Origin: Heterocephalus glaber | Lineage: Eukaryota; Chordata; Mammalia; Rodentia; Bathyergidae | Length of the DNA stretch: 64,000 nt | NCBI RefSeq assembly: GCF_000247695.1 | Contig: NW_004624843.1 | Span: 2,862,361-2,926,360, forward strand | Reading direction: 5' to 3' | In this document: positions 35,741 to 48,475 of the stretch, in pieces | Layout of the letters: the number at the start of each line of letters is the position of its first letter | Numbering within the stretch: the stretch's first letter is position 1 | Made by a program: the position numbers and the translations under genes | Notes under the pieces: generated by a model | The model's input: the letters and a program-made list of their open reading frames with translations, nothing else | What the model was told of the DNA's origin: nothing | Databases searched by the model: none

Positions 35741-36880
35741 AAATTTTTTTTAGTTGTTCTGATTAGCCTCCAGTCATGCATGGTGAATAAATTACTAAGA
35801 AATGCAAGCAGACATAAATCAAGTAGTCCTTCTCTGGCTTTTTCCCATTCAAGAAAACTCTTTTCCCTAGTAGTTGCAGCTTTCCTAATCTAAATCTCCT
35901 GACTATTCTACTCCCAAAGACTGCAGTTTTCCCACCCAGATCCTTGAGTCCAAGATTCATCAGTTCAAAATAACAAAAATAAGTATTTCATACTTTACAA
36001 CATCTGCTTCCAAGCATAGATTTCTTTATATTCTCCCTCTTTCTGTTCTCTCTCCAATAATTTCCTTTTGTATTTTTGTCAAAATTTAGAATTGTTATCT
36101 GCATATGAGTTTGCCTGATTAGAGCATTCCTAGCCAATACTGCAGGTATAAGTAACAAATTGTGCTTTTAAATATTGTTGCTCTTCCATATTTTAATGAA
36201 TCCACTTGTACGCAGACTATTTTTCTTTTTGCTTGTCTTTCATTCCAACAACTTTATTTCTGACCCTTTGCTCTTTATGTACTTTTTATTATTGTTAAAA
36301 TTTCCTGCTTTTTAAAAATGTCCTATACATTGTTTTCAATTATATTTTTCTTACTTAGTTAACTGGTCATGTGACCTTTATTTGTTTTACTATTTTATCT
36401 TCTAAATTTTTGTTTTATTGGAAGAAATTCCCTTAGTAGGATTGTTTGGGTTTTAATTTTATGTTTTTAAATGTTACTTATAGGTAAGAAGTCAGGTAGA
36501 GACTGTTTTGACATTGGCATTCTATGCACAGGTCATGCAATTCAGGGTGGTTTATGAGAGCGTAGGTTCAAAATCATATCTTCAATTAGACTAAGAAATG
36601 GTTTCTTTGCCAATTTGGATGTGGAGGACAATAAAGAAGAGGCAAGGTCTGAGAAAGAGTGTTATGTCCCTCTGTACTCTTATTTTTTAAACCTGTGGAC
36701 TACAAAATTTTCTTCTATTGCTTATTTTTCCCTTTTCTACTCAGCTTGCAAAAGGTACCCTTTTTTTCTTTCTCTCATTTCCCCTTGAAATGTTATTACA
36801 ATAGCTAATCTTGACTGATAACATGATTGGCTTGAGAGATGAGTAAACACACTTCCAGGTGAGTCTTAAATGGTCATGGA
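35741..36880. other. AT-rich, probable continuation of old L1
   Basis: The T-rich composition is like the preceding antisense L1 and some segments (36080-36480) look related, but I could not align it reliably. Confidence 0.4.
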
Positions 36881-37095
36881 ACCCTGACCTCAGGGACTAC
36901 ACCTGATCCTGGCCTCTTCCTCTGAGACATTTTTTCCCTGCCGTGCTTCCCTTCTATCCTAGGTGAGGAGCTTTGCTCCACCATGCCCTTCACCATGAAG
37001 CCTCTGCTTTGGAGACAGCCAACATAGACAGAAAACTCTGAAACCGTGAACCAAAATAAATCTCTCCTCCTTTAGGGTGTGTATATCAGATATAC
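36881..37095 (+). mobile_element. MaLR-like LTR, sense, 3' part
   Basis: The right half is recognisable: 'ccatgcccttcaccatgaag', 'cctctgctttggagacagcc', 'ctctgaaaccgtgaaccaaa', then AATAAA at 37055-37060 and 'ctctcctcctttagggtgtg'. The U3 half is missing or unrecognisable. Confidence 0.65.
37055..37060 (+). terminator. LTR polyadenylation signal AATAAA
   Basis: Same position relative to the LTR end as in the 6535 and 45540 copies. Confidence 0.5.
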
Positions 37096-38481
37096 AATTG
37101 CTAATACTAATACATTTACTAATACAATTATTTTCCCAAGACTGATTTCTTAGGTCCTGAATTCATTTTAATGTTTCCTTGTAGACAATGAGCTGAAGCA
37201 GTGCATTATTTCAATATTTTTGATTCTGTGTTCTTTAGGTTTTCTTTTTTTGGTATTTTTTTTTACCTAGGCTTTCACAAATTCTGAAGACTTGCTTCCA
37301 TGTCCTTGTTTGGAACTTTCCTTCTATTGCCCCCAAACTGTTCCAAGAACAAGGGAAGACAGCTTGCCACGATGTGGTGCTAATTTTTCTACTTACAAGA
37401 GCTTTGGAGTTTGGATGTTCTCTGTTTTCTTGTTGTGCTTTGGGTTTGAGTTTTATCTAGTCTTTTGTTTGCTTGTTTATTTGAGAAAGTAGGAGCAGTG
37501 GATTTGCATTGTTTTTCATTGCTTCCACTATTCAGGATTTTGTATTTACTATCTTTCCTCTGAATGGGATCTTTTATTATAGTACTTTAATATGGAGCTT
37601 ACTCTGAGGACCAGAAAACACATGTAAGAATTCTCATTTTTGCCGAAAATTTGTATAACCACATTCAGCAGCTAAAGAAATATCTATAAGTTGAGGTTAG
37701 ACATTGATCTACTGTGAGCCAGACTCAGGTCAAAGTTTCATTTATCATATGGCTGGTTAATCTCCATATCTGGCTGAAGTTTCTTTCTGGTCTTCTGTGT
37801 TGAAGAACCTGCACACCTCTAAGCACTATCATATTAAATGGCTGCAGGTTCCTCTGAGGAAGACTCAATAAATGTCCACATTGCATACATGTGATGCCAT
37901 GATAGGCTCTTTATGGACTCCTAGGCATCTAATTTATGAGAGATTTGGATCTGTGAACAGACACATATTTGGGAATTTGACAGAGCTGTGATTCTCAGGA
38001 TCTCATTGTTTTCTTTGGATTTTTTAAAAGTTGTACACGAAAATACCTGCTTAGTAAGATACCTTTTAAGTCTTAGGACCTAAAATGATCCTAAAATCAT
38101 AATCAAAGCTCACTGTGAGTTAGGGCATGTAGTTCCCTACCTTGATCCCAATATGGGAGAACCTTTTCCATCACACTTCTGGTGATCATGTGCTATTTAT
38201 TAATATCTATCACCTACATTCACTAATACCATTGAAGTTGGAGAGCCTGTACTAACTGAATTTCTTCAACCAGCATCATCAGCCTGTTGGAAACATCAGC
38301 AAAAATTGTGATTTAGAAATACTCATGCATCCTCCACAAATGGCTTTTTAAGGCTTGAGAGAGGACGTATCTCTGTGCCTTCCTGGAGAGCATAGGTAAA
38401 TGATGAAAAAGTTATACACAGTAAATCCACCTCAGCACTTCCATCTTTGTTACATAAAAAAAAAATATGGCATCCAACATT
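37096..38481. other. Unassigned non-coding stretch
   Basis: About 1.4 kb with no named repeat or supported reading frame. Confidence 0.5.
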
Positions 38482-38497
38482 AAATTAGAATGGGCCA

Positions 38498-38585
38498 GGG
38501 CTGGGGATTTAGCTCAGTGGTTCCGCTGCCTGCCTTGCAAGCGCAAGGACCCAAGTTCGATCCCCAGTACCAAAAAAAAAAAAAA
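38498..38585 (+). mobile_element. ID SINE (tRNA-derived), sense, full length
   Basis: The body runs 'gggctggggatttagctcag' to 'tccccagtacc' with an A tail of about 14 to 17 bases. An A-box-like TAGCTCAGTGG lies at 38510-38520 and a B-box GTTCGATCC at 38555-38563, so the RNA polymerase III promoter looks intact. A perfect 12-bp duplication, AAATTAGAATGG, flanks it (38482-38493 and 38586-38597). Tail purity and the perfect repeat suggest a recent insertion. Confidence 0.95.
38510..38563 (+). promoter_or_regulatory. Internal pol III promoter (A and B boxes) of the ID SINE
   Basis: A box at 38510-38520 and B box at 38555-38563, spaced as in tRNA genes. These are the boxes through which ID elements are normally transcribed. 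Confidence 0.7.
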
Positions 38586-38597
38586 AAATTAGAATGG

Positions 38598-40695
38598 ACC
38601 ACATAGATCAAGCAAATATTAAAAACACTCCTGCCAATCTAACTAGCACACTGAATTCAAAGTCTCTCATGCCTTCTATGTTTTAAAACAAATCACTCTG
38701 ATCTATATTCATATCCTCTTGCATTTGTTCTAGCATCCTTGGAATCCAGTCCCACACATATTGCTTAGATTTTTTTTATTATTGTTACTGATACAAATGA
38801 ACAAAAGATGTCATGTTATTTGTGTGTGAGATGTCTTCAGACCCCTCAGGCATTCTGCAGTCTGACTATATCTATAGGTCTGGAGAAAAATAGGGCTGGC
38901 ATAGAGGGAAAAATCAAGGTCCTTTTGCAAATTAAGGAAGAGGGACATGGTATCTTTCATTCAAGCCAGAACAGCTTCAGACAGAGAAAATGAGCTTCTT
39001 TCAGGTGGCAAGGGTAGGCTCGGCACCATTGTGAATCTTGGCAAGCCTCAGTTTTTCCAAATGCTCCTTCATAGGTGTCCATTTCAATTCTCAGAAGCCC
39101 ATGCTTTCTCTGTTAATGCCCTAAGACATTTGGAAATATTGGATGCTCAGACAGTGTTGTGATTTGGCAAAGTATAGAATCCTTTCACATTTGCTTTTTA
39201 ATTCATGACCTAAGCACTGCAGGAATAAAGTGTATAACAAAGCTATTTTACTAGCCATAGGGAATTCTAAGCTTTAAGTCTGTGCTTTGGGACAAGAATA
39301 TGATGATTTGAACTAATGATTCCTTTTTAAACTATACAGTAGTGTTAGATGTGATCACCACAGCCTGCATTTCTTTGTAATAATGTGTGTTCTTTATACT
39401 ACTATGTAGCAGTGGACACTTACTGGCTGTCATTGGACACTTTTGATCTCTACAGGAAATAATTTAACAAATTGTTTTGCAACTGTATGTCATAGGCTGA
39501 TATATTTCCATCCTTTAACACGCAGGAAGATGCTTGATTTTCATTGGCTTTATTTCTGTCCCACCAGATAACAAATCTGAGATTCTCCTAAACTCTAAGG
39601 AAATATAATTCACTCCCTTGATACTATCTACATTATATATGATGGTTCTTTGCTACAACAACATAGAAACAAATCCTAACTTAAGCAGAAAATACATCTG
39701 CTGGAAGGATATTGAAAAAGTGTATGTATGTGGTCAGTTGCTTTCTTATCCTCAGTTCTTCACTTTTCCTTCTATTCACAACCTTAGCCTTTGAAGTATC
39801 TGTTTGCCGAGAATTTGCAGTTCTGTTCACCGGATGAAGCATGTATTTCCTTCCCTACTGGTGTTTGACCATGTGATATGCCTAGGCCAGTTGGATGTTA
39901 GAAGGTGTGATGTAGGCAGAGACTTGAAATGTATTTGGCCAATTAGCCTGATTTCAGAAAGATGGGCTTCCAGTAGCTGCTGGTCCAATAGCTGAGGAAA
40001 ATATGGAGCAGACATAGGCTTAACCAAAGTTTAGAATCAATCTGTGTCAAGTTCAACCTAGAGGAACTGATCTCTTATAATCTGTATTCATGGGAGTTTG
40101 AAGTACATGCTTGTATTGGATGTCACTGAGCTTTGTTTGGGAGTAGGGAGATTGTCCTGAAGAATTTTCATAAATATAGCTGAAGGATGAATCACAGAAT
40201 TATTAAAATATGTAGAGAAACAAACTTGGGAACACAGACAAAAGCCAAAGGAAGCCAGAGATCATCAGAAACCCACCACAGAAATAGGATGCTTAAGATG
40301 CTACTATAGGTATCATTACCACTAGAGACTGGCTACTGTCCAATCATATTCTACAACACCCAGCTACACACTGAGTACACCACACCTTCATTCCAGTCAC
40401 AGAAGCAGGAAGCAGTCTCTAGAGGCTTTGCTCTCGGTCATCACTGCTCCATATTCCAAGCCTGCTTCCTCACTCTCTCAAGGTCACATGTCTCCATTCT
40501 AACTGCCAGATGTTGGGAGAAAGAATACTGAATCTGCTTTCCCATGACTTGTCCCAACCTTGTGACTCCTGCCGAGTATAAAAGGTATTTAAATTTGGGG
40601 AAACCAGAAAATGACAAATGTCTGTTGTGTGTCCTTTTGCCTGAAGGGGAGTGGTGATACAATGGAACCCACAGTCCTGTTGCCAGGGCACCATG
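38598..40695. other. Unassigned non-coding stretch
   Basis: About 2.1 kb. Frames at 38808-39162 and 39804-40027 are short and overlap frames on the other strand. No repeat recognised. Confidence 0.5.
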
Positions 40696-40699
40696 CAGC

Positions 40700-40945
40700 T
40701 AAACAAGGCAATAGCCATAGTAAGAACTAGCATGTAGTAACTATGGGGTGAACATTGTGTTAAGAGCGTGATGTACACTTTTCTTGTGGATAACATAGCC
40801 CCTGCATAGGAATAATAAAAATGTGGTTTGAGGAAGCTAAGCAACCTGCTCAACTTCACACAGCTCATGAATGTGGTAAAGCTGAAAGACAAACCAGGCT
40901 GGTTAGATTACAGAGCCCTGACTCTTAGCCACTGTGATGTACGAT
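40700..40945 (-). mobile_element. MIR SINE, antisense
   Basis: Near full-length antisense MIR: 'aagctaagcaacctgctcaa' and 'cttcacacagctcatgaatg' (the core), then 'cagagccctgactcttagcc' and 'actgtgatgta' at the tRNA-derived end. A 140-codon minus-strand frame through this region is a chance frame. Confidence 0.75.
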
Positions 40946-41529
40946 TTCTCAAGCACTAAAGAACCATTTCCAGGAAACAATGAGCCTCACATTTTGTTAA
41001 AACAAAAAGAGTTTGTGACTCCATAGACATAGACTATTCCTCCTGGAGTCTTAATTCCACAGATACTTACTAATTTTTACTTATCTCTGTTTTAAACCAA
41101 GGTCCTTTTCTTCTGCTTACAGAGGAAATAGGTGGTAACTAATCTTTCCTAAGTATCTGAAAACCTATTATTAAGCTTTCTTTCTGCTTCTTTCAACCAA
41201 ACTCACAATTTTTCTCTATCTCTTAATGGAATGTGCTATTGTTTTCTTAATCCTGTTTCCTTTTATGTTTTGGTTAGTTAGCTCTCTAAAGATTTTATCA
41301 AGAGAAGTAAGTTTCCAATTTCCTTAAGTTCTGAAAACCCACAGTAATTTCTTAAGGTTGGTATTGTTTCTTTACCTGTGTGTGCCTGTGATACAGCCAT
41401 AACGTTTCTGTTGTTACTGAGTCTCTTAGAGGTCTGGCAGCTAATTACACTGTGGTCCTATCAGTGCCTTGACAAGCTTCAGAAAAAGGGGTCTGACAGA
41501 GAAGAGAGAGGAGAAAAACAACCTAGTCC

Positions 41530-41745
41530 ACCAACCCTGTGTGGTTAAAATACTCACTTGGCAGCAACTTAGCTATATGTGGCCCTGGCAATGTACTCAG
41601 GTTGTGTGAGCATTTATTTCAGTGTTTACATAGCAGGGTATCTGAGAAAATGCTCCATTGAGCTTAGCGACTAACACCAAATAGGTACCCAATGTCAGTG
41701 ATGACGGCCTTGCTGTTGTTGCTATTGTAGTGATGATCAAAATAT
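41530..41745 (+). mobile_element. MIR SINE, sense
   Basis: 'gcaacttagctatatgtggc' and 'cctggcaatgtactcagg', then 'cagggtatctgagaaaatgc' and a right part with 'accaaataggtacccaatgt' follow the MIR order. Confidence 0.5.
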
Positions 41746-43595
41746 CTATGGATCTTCTGGACATATTCATTGGCGTCTACTTCCTAGAATTTATTTTCTT
41801 CCAAAAGTAGTAATAATAATACTAATAAAATATAATAATTTCTCAAGCAGTTAAGTTTCTACTGAGAATAAGAATAATGTTTATTCTTTAATTTTAAAAA
41901 TCACTGTCCTATGAAATCATCCCCAGGGATACTTTAAGAATTAGATAGCAATGTGAACATTGTATAAGTCATCTATGCTGTAGTTCCTGAGTAACCACCT
42001 GATAACCGAGTTGGTTGTAACCCAGTTGGGATTTACTGAAAATCACTTGAAAGATGAAAGCATTGCTTATCATTTTCTCCTTAGTTGCCTTCCTAGTGTT
42101 TCCTGTCTTTACAATACAATCTTTATTTTAAAGAATTCTTTGTAATGTACCCACTGAAATAAGACCCACAAAAATCAGAAGTGAGTTTATAATGCTTAGG
42201 ATAAAATATTTGTGGGAAAACCAGTTAGGAAATGTGTGTTGGCTGGAAACAATTTCATATTTTTTTTTTTTTAGCACTTGATGCTTAAGTATAGTATCTT
42301 TAGGACCTGACATCAGTGTATTTCCACCAACCCTATGAATGATCTTTCAAACAACCCATCCTATTAAATTGCAGAAAAAATGAGTAAATAAGGAGCCAGC
42401 TGGCTCAAAGTGTTTCATAGTTGGAGAACATCATGGCAGTGCCGAAAGTCAACTTCACACAAGTTTGTGATTTCTCCTCTTTCAGGTATTACATTACACC
42501 TTGAGGGTCAGTTCTCAAAGAGGCAGGGAATTAGTGATGTCAGGTGGAAGAACTGGGAACTCATTTTCCTTTGAATTTCATGACACTTCGTCAGCTGCAG
42601 AGGCAGGAAGTGAGATCATTCATATTCATGGAGTCAGGGAAGACGACATGTCATAGGAGGGAGAAAAATTGCCATGGTCTGGTTATTCTCAGAAAGGGTG
42701 CTCTCTGCCTTGAGCACTTTCAGAAGTAAGTAGGATATAAAATTTTAATATCATAAGAAGTGAAAGATAGTGGGTACCATAGCTAAGAAATGAATAATAC
42801 TAAAGTACTTCGGTAGGACTGAATGGGAACAAAAAGAACATTTCACTATAGAATCAGAAATAAGCTAATCAGTTGAAGCACGTCAAAAATAATCTAGGTG
42901 ATTCTGCTTATGGCTGAAAATAACAAATATCAGACAGTTGTAAATAATTATTTCCTGAATAATGTTTGACTATATATGGCTACATTTTTTCCATTTTTAT
43001 TTAAAATGATGTAGAATAGGAAAGATGCTCTCAGACCCCATTTGTTTGTTTTCTTCTGTAATATAAATAATAGAACTTAATATCTGTAGCAAACAAAATA
43101 AACTTATCTTCCCCCAGTACACATTCAATGAGGCATCTGGAAACCATTTGAGGTAACACTTCATGATCCTCAGATGAAAGAACTGAAATGCATTAAAATG
43201 ATGGTATTCCACCAAAGGATGGCAAAACAAAACTTTGAAAAGGAATTTTTACCTTCTTTCTTAGATTTATTTTCAGGTTCTTACTGAGCCCAAACAAAAT
43301 AAGATTAGGATGCAGTAGCAGAGTCCACCTATAATTGGGCTGGGTGGCTGCTTCTGCTATCAATCAAATAGTCACAGATGATCAGATACTTCAAAAGAAT
43401 ATTCTTGAAGTTTCTCTTATTCAGTGCTTTTTACTCCTTGTTCTTTGGTACCACATTCCCAGAGGGCAGTTTTGATACCTCAATCACCAGCTAGAATTAC
43501 AGCCCCAGCTGTCTAATGTCCTAAGACCCTATTCTACAACAACCAGAAATATGTCAAGTGTGCCATTACACATGGAGCAAGGGAAGGATGAATAA
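41746..43595. other. Unassigned non-coding stretch
   Basis: About 1.8 kb. A T13 run lies near 42260-42272. No gene or named repeat recognised. Confidence 0.5.
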
Positions 43596-44042
43596 TGTCT
43601 TAGTTACTTTTCTCATTGCTGAGACAAAATACCCAAATCCAAAGTTAAAGGAGGAGAAGTGTATTTTGGCTCACACTTTGTACAGGTTTCAGTTTATAGT
43701 TGGCTGCCTCCAAGGCAAAGTGGCATTGCAGAAGAGAAACAGTTCATGGTGGGCAGAAGGCAGGAAGGCAGCAAAGCGATGAAGTAACAAGGAAGCAGCA
43801 GTAGGCCTGCCTTCTTTCTGTCACTTTATATATGTACAGGTTACTCACCCATTGGGTGATGCTACCCACCCCCAGAGTGGGCCTTCCCATTATCCACAAG
43901 CAGAACTATGCCAAATCAACCAGTGGACTAATTTAGTAATCACATACCCTTAATCCCAGCATTACACACCCCTCATCCAGCCACCTCTGAAAAGCCCCAC
44001 CTGTGATGACATGAGGCTTTGGGGGAACATCCAGACACAACA
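43596..44042 (-). mobile_element. MaLR-like solo LTR, antisense, full length
   Basis: The most complete copy of the LTR family here, about 447 bp, starting TGTCTTAGTTAC and ending in ACACAACA. Read on the minus strand it has the U3 start 'gatgttcccccaaagcctca', a 'gattggtttgg'-like central segment and a TATA-like ATATATAAA (43825-43833 on the plus strand). The polyadenylation site has drifted to AATACA. It lies about 1.5 kb from an oppositely oriented copy at 45540. Confidence 0.9.
43825..43833 (-). promoter_or_regulatory. TATA-like box of the antisense LTR
   Basis: ATATATAAA read on the minus strand, placed in U3 upstream of R. Plausible LTR promoter element; activity unknown. Confidence 0.4.
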
Positions 44043-44049
44043 TCACAGG

Positions 44050-45285
44050 TTTTCTGCACATTTACTGATGGAGGGTTCTCAATTGTTTGTTGTCTATGCA
44101 TACAATTCCATTAATTTGGAAGGGGAAAAATTACCTTCTTTTATTCCCTGCTAATTTCTGTCTGAAACCTAGTGGTTTCTTCCATCTTATTTTTATCATG
44201 AAAATGCTATACTAGGAATTCAAAAAAAAATGTAGTGTTGCCCCTACTCTCTTTTTATTTCATTTTCTTTTAGCAACATTTAAAAAATCACAATATATCA
44301 GCCAACTGAGGGAACACAGCCAATTATGAACTCAGTTCTCTTCTACATTCTCCAAGACAAATGAGGTCCCAAAGCTTCAGAGTCAGAGTCATTTTAAAAG
44401 GCTTTCAGAGTAACCGCTCTTGCTGCTCAGTTTGATAAGAACATTATGCTCTGGAATGATCTTTAACTAAACCATATCCAAACATTGATCAACAAGGATT
44501 ATAGATGGGATATACTGGAATGCATTGGAGACAGTTCAGTCACCAATATGATAACATGTGGATGAACTGTTCAGTAAAAAAGAGCTACTGGCCATGGAGT
44601 CACCTGATAGTTGGCCAGTTATGTTGTGCAAGAATTTATATAAAAAGAAAAAATCTGGGATTGCATGGAAGGGCATATTTTAAACATACTGCACATAATG
44701 TACTAAAAGTCATTCTTAACAGTCACTAGGTTTCATCAGATTGCCAAAGGAGCCTACATAATAAAAAAGATTAAGAACTCCTGCTCTTCAACAGACAGTG
44801 AAGTACCCTATACTTTCCCTTGAGGAGATAAAGGGCTGTAAGGTCAAGGACACACTTGGGACACTAACCTGCACAGGCTTCCTGCTCCAAAAGGAATCTT
44901 ATATATAAAGTTAATTCTCTGAAGTTATCATTATAACATTCCTAATAACTTTATGTCTTAATTTTAGTTTTATGAACAAAGCATGCTACAGGGGCTTAGA
45001 GATGTGATTATGCTTGCTCTGCCTCCTCCTATCCTGTAGCATTCCTGCCTCCCGGAGGTGCATTTTCAGCCATCTACTCTCCTCACTGTGCACAAAAACT
45101 GCTCCAGATCCTCAGGGTGAAGGCTGGGGTTGTAGTTGGACACAGGCACATCCGAGTCATGGGATGAGGACTTGATGATTCATATACATGCCGTGCCCAA
45201 GGAAGCAGAGTGTGTAAACAGCAAACAATATCTTGACAGGTCAAGAGTGCAATTGCAGACGACAGTGAAAATTCTAAAGGTGGTA
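44050..45285. other. Unassigned non-coding stretch between inverted LTRs
   Basis: No named repeat or supported frame in about 1.2 kb. Confidence 0.5.
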
Positions 45286-45289
45286 CAAG

Positions 45290-45385
45290 GAGGTTTCATA
45301 TACCTAACAACTAATTAAGTAGTGGTGGAGTTGGGATTTAAATGCAAGGTCATGGGGTTCCAAGATTCATAGCCATGTAAGTTGG
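45290..45385 (-). mobile_element. MIR fragment, antisense
   Basis: 'agtagtggtggagttgggat' followed by 'ttaaatgcaaggtc' resembles the antisense MIR middle. Short match. Confidence 0.4.
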
Positions 45386-45539
45386 GTGGAACTAGCATGT
45401 TTATTTCTGGCTAAAGGGATACACTGTAGGCCATCTAGTTTCTACTGAGGTTCCCAGAAATCAGCTACTTCCTCCTCTTAATATCATCTAATATCACTCC
45501 CCTTTCTTCAATTCCTACCTTTTGAACCTTTACCCTCCA

Positions 45540-45940
45540 TTATGGCTTGTCTCCACAAAGCCTCTTTCACTCAGTGGGGCTTTGAGAGTGGCTGGATGGT
45601 GGGTATGCAATAGTAGATCATGAGATTAGTCCACTGATTGGTTTGGCACAGTTCTGGATGTGGAAAATGGATTTACTGAAGAGGGAAGCCCCGCCCTGGG
45701 TGTGGGTGGCACTGACCAATAGGCTTGTAGTCTGGATGAAGTTTTTAAAAGGGAAATAAGAGGGAAAGATCACACTTTCTACCATGCCATGGACTGTTTC
45801 TCCTCTGCCATACCTTCCATTGCCTTGGAGCCAGCCAACTACGGACTGAAGCTTCTACAAACTATAAGCCAAAATAAAGCTCTCCTTTAATGTGCAGGTA
45901 TCGGGTATTTTGTCCCAGCAACCAGAAATTAACTAAAACA
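45540..45940 (+). mobile_element. MaLR-like solo LTR, sense, full length
   Basis: Same family as the copies at 6535, 10717, 36881 and 43596: 'ggggctttgagagtggctgg', 'ccactgattggtttggcaca', 'agttctggatgtgg', 'gggtgtgggtggcactgacc', 'ccttggagccagccaac', an AATAAA at 45873-45878 and the end 'gggtattttgtcccagcaa'. Confidence 0.85.
45873..45878 (+). terminator. LTR polyadenylation signal AATAAA
   Basis: In the R position of the sense LTR, followed by a CT/GT-rich segment. Confidence 0.5.
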
Positions 45941-46045
45941 TTCTCCTTCATCCCACAACCACCCTCATGGCATATCAGAAGTCCAATATATGGAGTAACC
46001 ATGATCCTAAAATTGCAATCCATAACCTTGCACTTAAAAATACTG

Positions 46046-46129
46046 GTAGGGTTGGAGACGAAGTTCAGCGTTAGAGCATTAGGCACTGAGTTAAATCTCC
46101 AGCTCCAGAAATATAAACAAAAACAAAAG
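46046..46129 (+). mobile_element. ID-like SINE, diverged, sense
   Basis: 'gggttggagacgaagttcag' followed by 'cgttagagcattaggcactg' and 'tctccagctccagaaa' follows the ID body with an internal deletion in the anticodon-side region, then an A-rich tail. Confidence 0.65.
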
Positions 46130-48244
46130 TGGGTGGAGGAAGGAAGGGATGGATTAAATTTCCTGATCCTGAAAGTTTTGCTTTTTTGAAAGTACAGAGT
46201 TCTTCAGCATCCCCTCAGAGGAGGAATGTGACAGACCACTTTTGAAGCAGAGAGAGCAAATATTTTAGCTCAAGTAAATCCTTACAGAGAAATGATCCAG
46301 CATGTTTTTCCCAACTTCCAAACTGGTTTTCTATGCCAGGAATTATCCTCCTCCATCTCTGCTAAGTATTGGAACTATTATCATTTTATCACTGCCAGCA
46401 ATAGAGTTAATCATCAGTTCTATACTTGTAGATAGTTGACATCTGCTCAAATTTTAAAACTCAAATCCAGACTCACCTTTGTTGGCAGTTTCACCTTCAT
46501 TTCCAGCAATCAAAAGGAGTGAGAAGGCTGAACAAGACAGCTACAGAGGTCCACAATGTTTGGCCTGTCTACCCCAAACCTGCAGCCACTTAACCATGTA
46601 CAACTGCCATGTGAAGAGAACGATCATTTAAAAAGGACTGAAACACAGAATGCATTGACTGACTGCATTCAGTATAGAAGAATGGGAATTAATCATGCTA
46701 TAGCTCTAGATTTGTTGGAAGGGAAGAAAAGGCAACCCAGTATAACAGTGGAAAGTGTTCTGCTGTTAACTTGCAATTTTCACCTGTTTCTATGGTTGAG
46801 AAAGGCTGAACTCTCTTGTAGTTAGAAAAATAGCCAAGAGTTCTCAAGATGTGAAATTGAGTATTTCCCTTTTTTGGGGGGAGGGGGGGCTTTGAAGTTC
46901 TCCTAACATTTCATTATCCTCCAGAGCTCTAAAATATCTCAGGTTTCTTGAAGTTATACTGAATCTGGAATCCATTACTCTTTTTTTTTTGGTTTGGTGG
47001 AAAATAATTTAACAACAGGTAGTATTCGAAATTGAAACCACGTTTGCTAAGGCTGAAACACCAGAGAAAAGAAAAGGTGTATAATCAAGGGAAGCTATTC
47101 TGATTGAATAACCTTCTAAAATCATCCAAAGTTTTCCATTCCCTTTTAAATGTTTCCAAAATTTAAAGCCTTTTCCATCCTTCATATATATATTTTGTGG
47201 GGAGGGACATGGCTGAGGTTAGATGAGAGATCTGATTTCTGGGAAAGAAAATGAGACTTTTAACAGGGAAGAAATACTTGGTAACCTTGGAGCGAGAATC
47301 AGGAGAAATTCCCCAAAGCAAGCTCTTTGGAGGAAAATGTTTGCTTTGCTTTTCTGTTTCCATATAATACATGTACCCAAACTAGGACACGATGATATAA
47401 GCTGAAACCAGCTTAGGTCATACAGTTTAGTGAGAATAGTATCAAGTCACAAGTATAATTTAATAAGAACAAATCCTTATATCACTCTTTTCCTATGGGT
47501 TTTTTCATCAACTCAAAACAGATATTGAGAACATGAAAATGATGTGCACTGTGACCTATGTTAAAACAGAATTTGCCAATGTGAAAACAGATGCCTGTCT
47601 TACATTGAGGATCTAAGATGTCTGTGCTTGTCTCACATTTTCTTCTTGAAAATGTCACAAAAGTGACAAGAAGAATGCAAGAACAATTGTTACAATGAAA
47701 TTCAAAATCTGTTGTCGATGAAACTATATGCAATGGGTTGCTCCGCAGTACATTATAAGAGAAAGAGCTGCCAGATTCAGGAATGATCACACAGGAGTAA
47801 GAGGGATGGCTGGGCAAAGACCCCGCAGTGGAAAAGACAGAAGATCAGATTTGGAAAGCTAGGGACAAATCTAAAACCTTCCTCTGGGGTATGGCACAGA
47901 TGGAGGTACAGGCTGGTAATGGGAGCTTCTTGAACCCTCTTGGCATAAGGATTGGAAAGCAGGGAGAGACAGTAGGCGTGAATGAGGAGTCACCTGTGAA
48001 CCTGAATACACCAAGGCCACTCACCTAGAAGCCCAGGTGGGGACCCAGCAGCAGCTAGTCTCAGCTGGAAAGAAGCCAAGGCTGCAGCTACTCACATGCA
48101 TCATCTGGAATTACTAGGAGAGTTCCCACCAGCTATGGTATGGCCTTCGCTCTTTCTTGAAATAGATTTCACATGATAACTTCAATAAATAGTGTCCACC
48201 AAAGCAGAGTCATGCTGATAGTATTATTAGTGTCATGGATGGGT
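46130..48244. other. Unassigned non-coding stretch
   Basis: About 2.1 kb. It includes a G-run at 46876-46889 and a T-run near 46980-46990. Frames of up to 111 codons (47482-47817, minus) have no recognisable domain. Confidence 0.5.
46876..46889 (+). repeat. G-rich run
   Basis: G6, A, G7, preceded by T-rich DNA. Confidence 0.6.
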
Positions 48245-48475
48245 ATAATAATAACATGTGTAGCTCATACTATGTGCCAGGCAGAACGCTGGGCATGTTG
48301 TATGTATTATATTTCACCCTCATGAGAACCTTGCTATCTTCATTTGGCAGTGAAGCCCAGAGAGGTCAAATAATCTAGTGGAGTAAACAGTCCAGGAAGG
48401 AGTGGATGGAACTTGGACCTAGGCCAGCTGGTCATGGAGTCCACATTCTTAACCGCTAAGCAAATGTCAAAACTC
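48245..48475 (-). mobile_element. MIR SINE, antisense, near full length
   Basis: Order: 'tactatgtgccaggcagaac', 'caccctcatgagaacctt', 'gaagcccagagaggtcaaat', then 'ggaacttggacctaggccag' and 'cacattcttaaccgctaagc'. This is a clear antisense MIR including the tRNA-derived end. Confidence 0.8.

Noticed and set aside
40470..40892. 140-codon minus-strand frame with a hydrophobic look
   Set aside because: It crosses a MIR element, and its hydrophobic residues do not form a convincing signal peptide or set of membrane spans.
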